A stretch of DNA of 64,000 nt from Myxococcales bacterium (GTDB taxonomy: Bacteria > Myxococcota > B64-G9), in NCBI GenBank assembly GCA_012798435.1, contig JAAZNF010000074.1, positions 1 through 64,000 on the forward strand, in the 5' to 3' direction. Within the stretch, counting starts at the first letter, position 1. Each line of letters begins with the position of its first letter. The position numbers and the translations under genes are program-made. This document shows, piece by piece, positions 25,716 to 33,277 of this stretch. The notes below the pieces were generated by a model that was given only the letters and a program-made list of their open reading frames with translations, was not told the origin of the DNA and did no database searches.

Positions 25716-26729
25716 ATGACCGATCGACCCAAGCTGACCATCAAGGCTCCACCGGTGCTTTTTTCCGCCACGCAGAAGATCGTGCGGCGCATCCAGCAGC
25801 GCCTCCAGATCCCGTTCCTCAGCTATTGGAACTCGCCCGACGGCTCCATCTGCCAGAACGACGTGGTGGGCTTCTACGAGATCCTGCGCGGGCTCTCCCG
25901 CCAGAAGCGCATCGCCTTGTTCGTCAAGTCGGACGGCGGCTCGGGGCAGGCCTCGCTGCGCATCGTGCACCTGCTGCGCCAGTTCACCGACAAGCTCTCG
26001 GTGCTGGTCCCGCTCAACTGCATTTCCGCCGGCACCATGCTGGCGCTGGGCGCCGACGAGATCTTGATGGGCCCCATGGCGTACCTGTCGGCGGTGGACA
26101 CCAGCATCCGGCACGACCTGTCGCCGGTGGATGTGGACAACAGCCGAGTGCTGGTGAGCCAGGACGAGCTCACCCGCGTGGTCAACCTGTGGCGCCGCGA
26201 GCGCGCCCGCGGACAGGACGCCACCAACCCCTACCACGCGCTGTACTCCTACGTGCACCCGTTGGTGGTGGGCGCGGTGGACCGGGCCTCCTCGCTGTCG
26301 ATCAAGCTGTGCGAGGAGATCATGAGCTACCACATGCCGGACAAGAAGCAGGCCCTGCACATCGCCCGCACCCTGAACAGCGCCTACCCCTCGCACGCCT
26401 ACCCCATCACCCTCAAGGAGGCGCGCCGCATCGGGCTCAAGGTACACACGCTGGAGCCCCAGCTTAACGAGCTCCTCATCGAGCTCAACGAGCTGTATAG
26501 CGAGATGGGCCAGCAGGCGGTGACCGACTTCGACGAGGAGAACAACCACCACAACGAGATCCTGAACATCCTGGAGCGCACCAACGTGCAGATCTACTAC
26601 CAGACCGACAAGGACTGGCACTACCGCAAGGAAGACCGGCGCTGGGTGTCGCTGAACGACAAGTCGAGCTGGCGCAAGATCGAGCGCAGCGGCGGCCGCA
26701 CGCGCAAGTCCATCTTCCACATCCGCTAG
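25716..26729 (+). CDS. ClpP-fold serine protease family protein (SDH/SppA-like)
   Basis: This 337-residue protein resembles the SDH family of ClpP-fold serine proteinases. The oxyanion strand is VKSDGGSGQAS (about residues 70-80) and the nucleophile region NCISAGTMLALGADEI (about 100-115), in which Ser is the candidate nucleophile. YLSAVDTSI follows. Unlike typical members no N-terminal membrane helix is evident, so it may be cytoplasmic. The C-terminal 80 residues are charged and contain a His/Asn-rich segment (NNHHNE). GGGAGG precedes the ATG. It is followed after 36 bp by a lipoprotein gene, perhaps in one transcript. Confidence 0.85.
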   Translation: MTDRPKLTIKAPPVLFSATQKIVRRIQQRLQIPFLSYWNSPDGSICQNDVVGFYEILRGLSRQKRIALFVKSDGGSGQASLRIVHLLRQFTDKLSVLVPLNCISAGTMLALGADEILMGPMAYLSAVDTSIRHDLSPVDVDNSRVLVSQDELTRVVNLWRRERARGQDATNPYHALYSYVHPLVVGAVDRASSLSIKLCEEIMSYHMPDKKQALHIARTLNSAYPSHAYPITLKEARRIGLKVHTLEPQLNELLIELNELYSEMGQQAVTDFDEENNHHNEILNILERTNVQIYYQTDKDWHYRKEDRRWVSLNDKSSWRKIERSGGRTRKSIFHIR

Positions 26730-26765
26730 CTGACGGCGGCCGTGCCGAACCAGGGAGGGCGGGCC

Positions 26766-28835
26766 ATGAGCGTAAAAAATTGGATCCAGCTCGTCGGGTG
26801 CGTGCCGCTGGCCATTGCGCTGGCCGGCTGTGGCGCGACTCCTGCCGCCGTGGCGCCGACGCCGCCCCCGCCTGCCGCGGCGGCCCCGGACGGGCGCGTC
26901 CTGACGGCGAAGGTGCAAGAGTCGAACCTGCTCATCCCCGACGAGGCGCTGGCCAAGGACTACCTCCGCAAGAAGCTCCTCCAGGCCTTGACGGAGCAGC
27001 TCGTGTCGCTGGGGTTCGACGCCGCCTCGGCGGCGCGCCTTGCCGCGGCCGGACAGCTGGAGGAGTTCTCGCTCCGGCCCCATCAGGAGCAGGTCTTCGG
27101 GACCGGCGTGGACGAGGGAAAGGTCCGCTTCGTCACCTTGTGGGACGTGACGGGCAGGCTCTCGCTCCGGCTCTCGGACGAGCAGGTGGCCGAGCTGGGG
27201 CGCGCGCTGGACGCGCTGCCGCGCACCTCGCTGGACGAGATCGAGGCGGTGGAGACCTACCTCGAGCGTTTCCGCTCGCTGCGCCCGGACGCGGGTCAGC
27301 TCGCGGGGTTGGACAAGGCCATCGGCGATCGGCTGGCGGAGGCGCTGTCCGGCTTCCTCAAGGTCCAGCTTGCCACCCCGGCCTCGCCGGAGGACGAGTT
27401 CGAACAGGCGCTCGTGCGCGTGGCCCGGCCGCTGCGCAACTTCCGCAAGCGGCACCCGGGACACGCAGCCTTCGGCGAGCTGGAGAGCGCCTTCCGGGTG
27501 GGGGCGCTGAAGAGGCTGCGCGCGATGCCGCTCGAGCCGAAGAACATCCCGGCGCTGCGCGCGCTCTTTTCGCGCTTTGCCGAGATGTGCGGGGACGAAC
27601 TCGGCGAATCGTACCAGTACCTGCGCCGCACCCTGGAGCTCGACTGGCGCAACCGCATCCAGCGCCAGGACGAGAGCGGGGTGGCGTTTCCCGAGCTGCG
27701 GCAGGACTTTCTGCTCTTCATGCAGGAGTTCCCGGGCTCCGACTTCTACCCGGAGCTCGAGCTGCGCTTCCTGTCGCGCTGGGTGAATTTTCTCCTGGCC
27801 CTGCGCCCGGCAGACCTGGAGGCGCTGAACGACCAGGTGGACCAGGTGAATCTGCTGGGAGAGCGGTTCCCGCGCTGCGCCCGGCTGGCCGAGATCCGCG
27901 CCGCCCTCGGGCAGCGCTGCGTCGAGCTGTTCTCAAACCTTGCCATTCCCGACCTCGAGCGACTCCAGCGCGTCCAGGACACCCTGGCGCGCTGCGATCC
28001 GTTCATGGGCGCCGGCCTGGAGACCATGGCCATGCGCGAGCGCATCGCCCGCGTGACGGAGAACCTCGAGCGGGCGCGCGACGACCGCACCGAGCGGGAG
28101 GCGCTGAAGGATCTCACCTTCTTCATCGGCTGGGACGCGCGCATCGCTAAGCTTCCGTGGGGCAAGCCGCGCGCGGAGTTCCCGGGCCAGGCGGAGTTCG
28201 CCGCGGCCTGGGCGCAGGGGGCGGACGCCGGCAGCGAGTGCCACTGCTCGCTCGACCCGGAGGAGCCCTGCCGGGCCTTCGAGAGCGAGGGCTCGCACGG
28301 CGGGTTCGAGGTGGTGGCGCGCTTCTACCGGGAGCGGCTGCTGGGGGTGGACCTGTGCCAGGTGTTCACCGGGCCGGACCTCTCGGCCATCTACGGCTTC
28401 TTCGCGCGCCGCTACCCCAAGGCCCACACCAAGGCCCAGGCGGCCGCCTTCCTGGCCGGCGGCGGCGCGGTGCGCGAGGTGGCCTTCGGGCAGGGCCCGG
28501 GCCTGCGGGTGATCCTGGCGCGCGGCGCGGACACCTGCTCGGTCCGCTACCGCGACGGGGGCCTGCTGAAACAGCAGGAGCAGGACGAGCTGGCCGAGAA
28601 GAAGCAGAAGGAGGAGCAGGCCCGGCGCGCCCGCGAGGAGCGTATCAAACGCGGCTGGCAGCCGGGGGAGTGCGTGCAGTGGGAGTGCGAGGCGAGCTGC
28701 GCCTTCCGGGGCACGGTGCGAAAGCGCGAAGAAAAACGCTACCTGGTGGTGATCACCGCGGCCGAGGAGGAGGGGCGGCAGGTCGGCACCGCGGTGTGGG
28801 TGCGCGCCCAGGAACTCTACGACTGTCCGGAGTGA
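26766..28835 (+). CDS. Lipoprotein of unknown function with C-terminal coiled coil
   Basis: This 689-residue protein has a type II signal peptide and lipobox LAGC at about residue 22, followed by an Ala/Pro-rich linker. The body is mostly helical and rich in Arg, Glu and Leu. A cluster of cysteines appears around residues 490-510 (ECHCSL, EEPC). A short highly charged coiled coil (residues about 605-635, many K/E/Q) precedes a Cys-containing C-terminal domain (ECVQWECEASC). No enzyme motif is visible and I do not recognise the family. Its last 19 bp overlap the end of the flavoprotein gene on the other strand. Confidence 0.75.
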   Translation: MSVKNWIQLVGCVPLAIALAGCGATPAAVAPTPPPPAAAAPDGRVLTAKVQESNLLIPDEALAKDYLRKKLLQALTEQLVSLGFDAASAARLAAAGQLEEFSLRPHQEQVFGTGVDEGKVRFVTLWDVTGRLSLRLSDEQVAELGRALDALPRTSLDEIEAVETYLERFRSLRPDAGQLAGLDKAIGDRLAEALSGFLKVQLATPASPEDEFEQALVRVARPLRNFRKRHPGHAAFGELESAFRVGALKRLRAMPLEPKNIPALRALFSRFAEMCGDELGESYQYLRRTLELDWRNRIQRQDESGVAFPELRQDFLLFMQEFPGSDFYPELELRFLSRWVNFLLALRPADLEALNDQVDQVNLLGERFPRCARLAEIRAALGQRCVELFSNLAIPDLERLQRVQDTLARCDPFMGAGLETMAMRERIARVTENLERARDDRTEREALKDLTFFIGWDARIAKLPWGKPRAEFPGQAEFAAAWAQGADAGSECHCSLDPEEPCRAFESEGSHGGFEVVARFYRERLLGVDLCQVFTGPDLSAIYGFFARRYPKAHTKAQAAAFLAGGGAVREVAFGQGPGLRVILARGADTCSVRYRDGGLLKQQEQDELAEKKQKEEQARRAREERIKRGWQPGECVQWECEASCAFRGTVRKREEKRYLVVITAAEEEGRQVGTAVWVRAQELYDCPE

Positions 28836-30043
28836 ACGTCGTCGAGCACGCAGCGCACGCCGCCGGGGCGATCCATCTCGGCCACGCACTGGTTGCAGGC
28901 GTCGCAGCGCGAGCGGAAGCGCGGGTCTCGCCGCAGCCGCTCGACGAAGTCGGGCTCGGCGACCAGCGCCCGGCCCAGCACCACGAAGTCGAACCCGTCC
29001 TGCATGGCGGTGGCCACGCCGTCCCCGGACACCACCCCACCGAGCAAGCCCACGGGCATCTTCACCGTCGCCCGTAGCCGCAGCGCGTCCTCGCGAAAGA
29101 AGAGCTCGTGAAACGGCCCCGAACGCATGACCATGCGGCCGAAGAGCAAGAGGGCGAGCTTCTGCCGGTAGAGGTGCTCCACCGCGATCATCTGTCGCAG
29201 CGGGATCTTGCCGCGAAAGAGGTAGAAGGCCGAGCGCGAGACGAAGCCGCCGGACGGCACCAGCCCCGAGACGCCCTCCCGCTCCAGGGCCTTGGCGATG
29301 GCCGCCGACTCCTCGAGCTCGAGGCCGCCGCGAAAGCCGTCGCGCAAATTCACCTTGCACAGCACCGGAAAGCCGGCGGGGAGCGAGGCGCGCACCCGCC
29401 GCACCACCTCCAGGGGAAAGCGCAGGCGGTTTTCCAGGCTGCCGCCGTATTCGTCGCGGCGCCGATTGGTCTTGGGCGAGAGGAACTGGCTCAGGAGATA
29501 CCCGTGGCCGAGGTGCAACTCCACCGCATCGAAGCCAGCCTCGCGCGCCATGGCCGCCGCCCGCGCGAAGTCCTCGGTGACCGCGGCGATGTCGGCCGGG
29601 CGCATGCGCCGGGCGATGGGCATGCCGACCAGGAAGCCGAGCAGGTTGAGGGTGGCCGAGGGGCCGCGGGGCCAGCCACGCGAAGCCTCGCGGTTGCGCG
29701 AGAAGTACCCGCAGTGCCCGAGCTGGAGCGAGACCGCCGCGCCCTCCTTGTGCACGGCCTCGGTGAGCCGGCGCAGCGGGGGCAGGATCTCCGGGCGCAT
29801 GTGCATCTGCTGGGCGAAGGTCCGGCCGTCGGCCGATACCGCGCAGTAGGCCACCGTGGTCATGCCCACGCCGCCGCGGGCGATGGCCTGATGGTGACGC
29901 AGCAGCTCGTCGCCGGGCATGCCGCCCGGGCACATGCCCTCGTACGCCCCGGCCTTCACGAAGCGGTTGCGCAGCACGAGGTCGCCGAGCTTCACCGGGG
30001 TGAAGGCCTTCTGGCTCGGAGAGGCTTCGCTCGTGTCGGACAT
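28817..30043 (-). CDS. Old-yellow-enzyme-type NADH:flavin oxidoreductase with C-terminal [4Fe-4S] motif
   Basis: The 408-residue protein is an FMN TIM barrel of the OYE / 2,4-dienoyl-CoA reductase family. Motifs are NRFVKAGAYEG near residue 26, QLGHCGYFS with the active-site His, the long HLGHGYLLSQFLSP, and YGGSLENR. The C-terminus has C-x2-C-x2-C-x11-C, matching the [4Fe-4S] ligands of trimethylamine dehydrogenase and dienoyl-CoA reductase, but the chain ends about 15 residues later. The FAD/NAD-binding half of those enzymes is missing, so electrons must come from a separate protein. It lies 36 bp downstream of the EtfD-like gene on the same strand, a plausible electron partner. Confidence 0.92.
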   Translation of the reverse strand: MSDTSEASPSQKAFTPVKLGDLVLRNRFVKAGAYEGMCPGGMPGDELLRHHQAIARGGVGMTTVAYCAVSADGRTFAQQMHMRPEILPPLRRLTEAVHKEGAAVSLQLGHCGYFSRNREASRGWPRGPSATLNLLGFLVGMPIARRMRPADIAAVTEDFARAAAMAREAGFDAVELHLGHGYLLSQFLSPKTNRRRDEYGGSLENRLRFPLEVVRRVRASLPAGFPVLCKVNLRDGFRGGLELEESAAIAKALEREGVSGLVPSGGFVSRSAFYLFRGKIPLRQMIAVEHLYRQKLALLLFGRMVMRSGPFHELFFREDALRLRATVKMPVGLLGGVVSGDGVATAMQDGFDFVVLGRALVAEPDFVERLRRDPRFRSRCDACNQCVAEMDRPGGVRCVLDDVHSGQS

Positions 30044-30079
30044 TGCCGCCGGCAGTTTCCTGTCCTGAGGAGGAAGGTT

Positions 30080-32203
30080 CTAGGTCGCTTGGGCGGGAGG
30101 AGCCGGCGGCGCGTCGGCCGGCGCGGCCGACGCCGGGGCGGGCCCGGGCAGGGCGCGGGCCACGATCTCGGAGATGTCCAGGGTCTTCACCTTCTCCTCC
30201 ACCCCTTTGTCCTTGACCCCGTCGTCGAGCATGATGAGGCAGAAGGGGCAGGCGCTGGCGATGGTGTCGGGATTGAGCTCCAGGGCCTCGGCGGTGCGCG
30301 CGCGGTTGATGCGGGTGCCCAGGTGCTCCTCCAACCACATGCGGCCACCGCCCGCGCCGCAGCAGAACGACTCGCTGTGGTGGCGCCGCATCTCGCGCAC
30401 CGGCTGTCCGGTGGCCGCCTCCAGCACCTCGCGCGGCGCCCGGTACACGTCGTTCAGCCGTCCCAGGTAGCACGAGTCGTGGTAGGTGAGCGCGCCGGCG
30501 GCCTGCGGCTGGAGCCGCAGCTTTCCGGAGCGGATCAGATCCCGGATGAATTCCGTGTGGTGCACCACCTGGTAGTTCCCGCCGAACTGGGGGTATTCGT
30601 TCTTGAGGACGTTGTAGCCGTGGGGGCAGGTGGTCAGGATCTTCTTTATCTTGTAGTTCTTGAAGGTCTCGATGTTGGCCTGCGCCAACGCCTGGAACAG
30701 GTACTCGTTGCCGAGCCGCCGCGCCGAGTCCCCGCAGCAGCCCTCCTCCATGCCCAACATGGCGTAGTTGACGCCGGCCGCCTCCAGAATGCGCACCATG
30801 GCCCGGGCGATCTTCTTGTTGCGATCGTCGAAGGAGCCGGCGCAGCCCACGTAGTACAGCCACTCCACCCGGTCGGGATCCTCGACCTCGGACATCCAGC
30901 GCACGCCAGAGAGCCCCTCGGCCCAGTCCTGGCGCTTGTTGGAGGCGATGGCCCAGGGGTTGGAGTTGTTCTCCATGCCCTTGAAGACGCCGGTGGCCTC
31001 CTTGGGGAAGCGCGACTCGGTGAGCACCAGGTAGCGGCGCATGTCCACGATGCGGGGGATGTTCTCGATCAGCACCGGGCAGCCTTCCTCGCACCAGCCG
31101 CAGGTGGTGCAGGCCCACAGGGTGTCCTCCGAGATCACGTCGCCTGGGATGAGGCGGGGGGTGAAGCTCGCGGCGCCCTCGGCGGACTCGCTCGCCGCGG
31201 CCGCGCCGTCATTCTTGCGGCGCGCGGCCAGGTGGGCCGGGCCCTCGGCATAGATGTGGTGCTTGAGGTCCTGGTTGATGCCCTTGTGGGTGAGGGGCTT
31301 GTCGGTCTGCTTGGCGCAGCAGAACTTTTCGCAGCGCCCGCACTCGGTGCAGCTCCAGCTGTCGAGGATCTGCTTCCAGGTGAGGTCCGGGATGTGGGCC
31401 AGGCCCCAGGAGGTGGCGTTCTCGTCCTCCAGGTTGATGGGGGCCAGCACCGCCTTGGGAGGCAGACGCTGGAAGTACACGTTGGGGATGGAGGTGATGA
31501 TGTGGAAGTGCTTGGAGGTGGGCAGCAAGTTGAGGAACACCAGCAGCACCACCAGGTGGAGCCAGTAGTTGACGGCGAACAGCGTCTGCTGCGCCTCGGC
31601 GGAAAGATCCCGTAGCAGGTGCCCGGCGGCCGCCGAGACGGGCACCCAGCGGGCGAACTCGGTCGGGAGCTGGCCCAGGTTGAGCTTGATGCCGAACATG
31701 ACGAAGTCGGTGAGCATCAGGGTGAGGATGAACAGCAGGATGAGGTGGGCCTCGAAGGAGTAGGTGAGCCGCTTGGGCCGCACGATTAGGCGCCGGTAGA
31801 AGGCGATGGCCAGGCCCACGACCACGAGCACCTCGAAGACGTCCTTGGCCAGTCCGTACAGCTTGCCCGGCATCTGCTCCGGGCCCAGCAGAGGCAGGTG
31901 GAATCCCTCGACGAAACCCTCGGCCACGAAGGTGAGGGTGTTGATGGACACCACGCAGAAGCCCCAGAAGATGAACACGTGCATCACGCCGGCCCAGAAC
32001 TCGTTGACCAGCCGGCGCTGCAGCAGCGCGTACAGGATCACGCCGCGAATGCGCTGCCACACCGGCACGAAGCGGTTTTCCTTCTTGCCCAGGGTGAGCA
32101 GGCGAGCCCGAATGAACAGCAAGCGGGCAAACCAGCCGAGCCCCAGGACCAGCACGGCGACGAACACGATCATGCCGATCATACCGGAATGCGTGGGTGC
32201 CAT
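30080..32203 (-). CDS. EtfD-like membrane Fe-S oxidoreductase (HdrDE-type fusion)
   Basis: This 707-residue protein has six or so membrane helices (residues 7-250, cytochrome-b-like, with conserved His), two [4Fe-4S] motifs and two CCG domains. The Fe-S motifs are CTECGRCEKFC and CTTCGWCEEGCP. The CCG domains (EEGCCGDSARR and SFCCGAGGGRMW) are typical of heterodisulfide-reductase subunits. This architecture matches EtfD/EMO, which passes electrons from electron-transfer flavoprotein to (methyl)menaquinone in beta-oxidation. No etfAB genes lie in the window. The C-terminal Ala/Pro tail is low complexity. The first ferredoxin-type motif has Cys in place of the usual Pro after the last ligand. 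Confidence 0.9.
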   Translation of the reverse strand: MAPTHSGMIGMIVFVAVLVLGLGWFARLLFIRARLLTLGKKENRFVPVWQRIRGVILYALLQRRLVNEFWAGVMHVFIFWGFCVVSINTLTFVAEGFVEGFHLPLLGPEQMPGKLYGLAKDVFEVLVVVGLAIAFYRRLIVRPKRLTYSFEAHLILLFILTLMLTDFVMFGIKLNLGQLPTEFARWVPVSAAAGHLLRDLSAEAQQTLFAVNYWLHLVVLLVFLNLLPTSKHFHIITSIPNVYFQRLPPKAVLAPINLEDENATSWGLAHIPDLTWKQILDSWSCTECGRCEKFCCAKQTDKPLTHKGINQDLKHHIYAEGPAHLAARRKNDGAAAASESAEGAASFTPRLIPGDVISEDTLWACTTCGWCEEGCPVLIENIPRIVDMRRYLVLTESRFPKEATGVFKGMENNSNPWAIASNKRQDWAEGLSGVRWMSEVEDPDRVEWLYYVGCAGSFDDRNKKIARAMVRILEAAGVNYAMLGMEEGCCGDSARRLGNEYLFQALAQANIETFKNYKIKKILTTCPHGYNVLKNEYPQFGGNYQVVHHTEFIRDLIRSGKLRLQPQAAGALTYHDSCYLGRLNDVYRAPREVLEAATGQPVREMRRHHSESFCCGAGGGRMWLEEHLGTRINRARTAEALELNPDTIASACPFCLIMLDDGVKDKGVEEKVKTLDISEIVARALPGPAPASAAPADAPPAPPAQAT

Positions 32204-32233
32204 GACGCTCTCCCCAGCGGATGTCTTGGTGGA

Positions 32234-33202
32234 TCAGCGGACGACGCTGGCCACGCGGTTGCGCCCCTCGCGCTTGGCCTTGTACAGGAACTCGTCGGCC
32301 ACCCGCAGCATGTCCTCGGCGTCGCGGAAGTTCCCGTCGCGCAAGGTGGCGATGCCCATGGAAATCGTGACCAGGATGCGCTTCTTCTCCCAATCGAAGT
32401 GGAACTTCTCCACCGAGCGGCGCAGACGCTCGGCCAGGGTGTGGCAGCGCACCTCGTCGAGGTCGCGCAGCATGAGCACGAACTCCTCTCCCCCGAAGCG
32501 GGCCAAAAAGTCCTCCTGGCGCAGGTTCTGAAGCATGATCTGGGCCAGTGTCTTCAGCACGTAGTCGCCGGCCGGGTGGCCGTGGGTGTCGTTGATCTTC
32601 TTGAAGTGATCGAGGTCGAACATCACCAGCGACAGCAACCGGTTGTTGCGCAGCGAGAAAGTGAACTCCTTGTGCAGCCGGTCCACCAACACCTTCTTGT
32701 TGTACAGCCCGGTCAGCGCGTCGAAGTTGGCCTGGCGGTACTGATTCTCCAGGAAGGCTTCCTCGAGCGAGTCCTGGAAGCTGAACTTGAGGATAGTGAT
32801 GGAGCCGACCTGCACCTTGTCGCCGTCGCGCAGGGCCTGCTGGTTGATGCGGGTGCCGTTGACGTAGGTGCCGTTGGTGCTGTTCAGGTCCTCGAGCATC
32901 ACGTTGCCGAAGCCGTCCTGTTGCAGCCGGGCGTGGCGCCGCGAGATGCCCTCGTCGTCGATGGAGATCTCGCACTCCTTGGCACGGCCCACCGTCATGG
33001 GCTCGCGGCCCAGGCGGAAGATCTTCCCGGCGGAGCCGCCGGAGATAACGATCAGCGAGGCCTGGCGCTTGTCGCTGGAGGGCGTGATCTTGGGGATGCC
33101 CTGGATGACGGTACGGTCGGCATCGGCCTCGGTGGCCTCGTCGTCCAGGGAGTTGAGATCCGGCGCCGAATCGGGCCGGGCGTTGCGTTCATCATCGGAC
33201 AT
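32234..33202 (-). CDS. FHA-GGDEF diguanylate cyclase
   Basis: In this 322-residue cytoplasmic protein an N-terminal acidic stretch precedes an FHA phosphothreonine-binding domain (about residues 45-140, with VGRAKEC, SRRHARL and STNGTYVNG). A GGDEF domain follows (about 155-320) with FDLDHFKKIND and active-site RFGGEEF. The inhibitory I-site RxxD (RQED) sits five residues before GGEEF, so product feedback inhibition is expected. The FHA domain could tether it to a phosphorylated protein from a Hanks-type kinase. It lies 30 bp upstream of the EtfD-like gene but is probably independent in function. Confidence 0.95.
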   Translation of the reverse strand: MSDDERNARPDSAPDLNSLDDEATEADADRTVIQGIPKITPSSDKRQASLIVISGGSAGKIFRLGREPMTVGRAKECEISIDDEGISRRHARLQQDGFGNVMLEDLNSTNGTYVNGTRINQQALRDGDKVQVGSITILKFSFQDSLEEAFLENQYRQANFDALTGLYNKKVLVDRLHKEFTFSLRNNRLLSLVMFDLDHFKKINDTHGHPAGDYVLKTLAQIMLQNLRQEDFLARFGGEEFVLMLRDLDEVRCHTLAERLRRSVEKFHFDWEKKRILVTISMGIATLRDGNFRDAEDMLRVADEFLYKAKREGRNRVASVVR

Positions 33203-33277
33203 GCCACAACTCCGCTCCGCTCCATGCGAGACGGGGCGAGAATATCAGAACTCGATCGGGTTTCAACAGGAAAAAAG

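Noticed and set aside
29108-31615. 835-residue plus-strand open frame
   Set aside because: Lies antisense to the flavoprotein and EtfD-like genes; composition is typical of a shadow frame.
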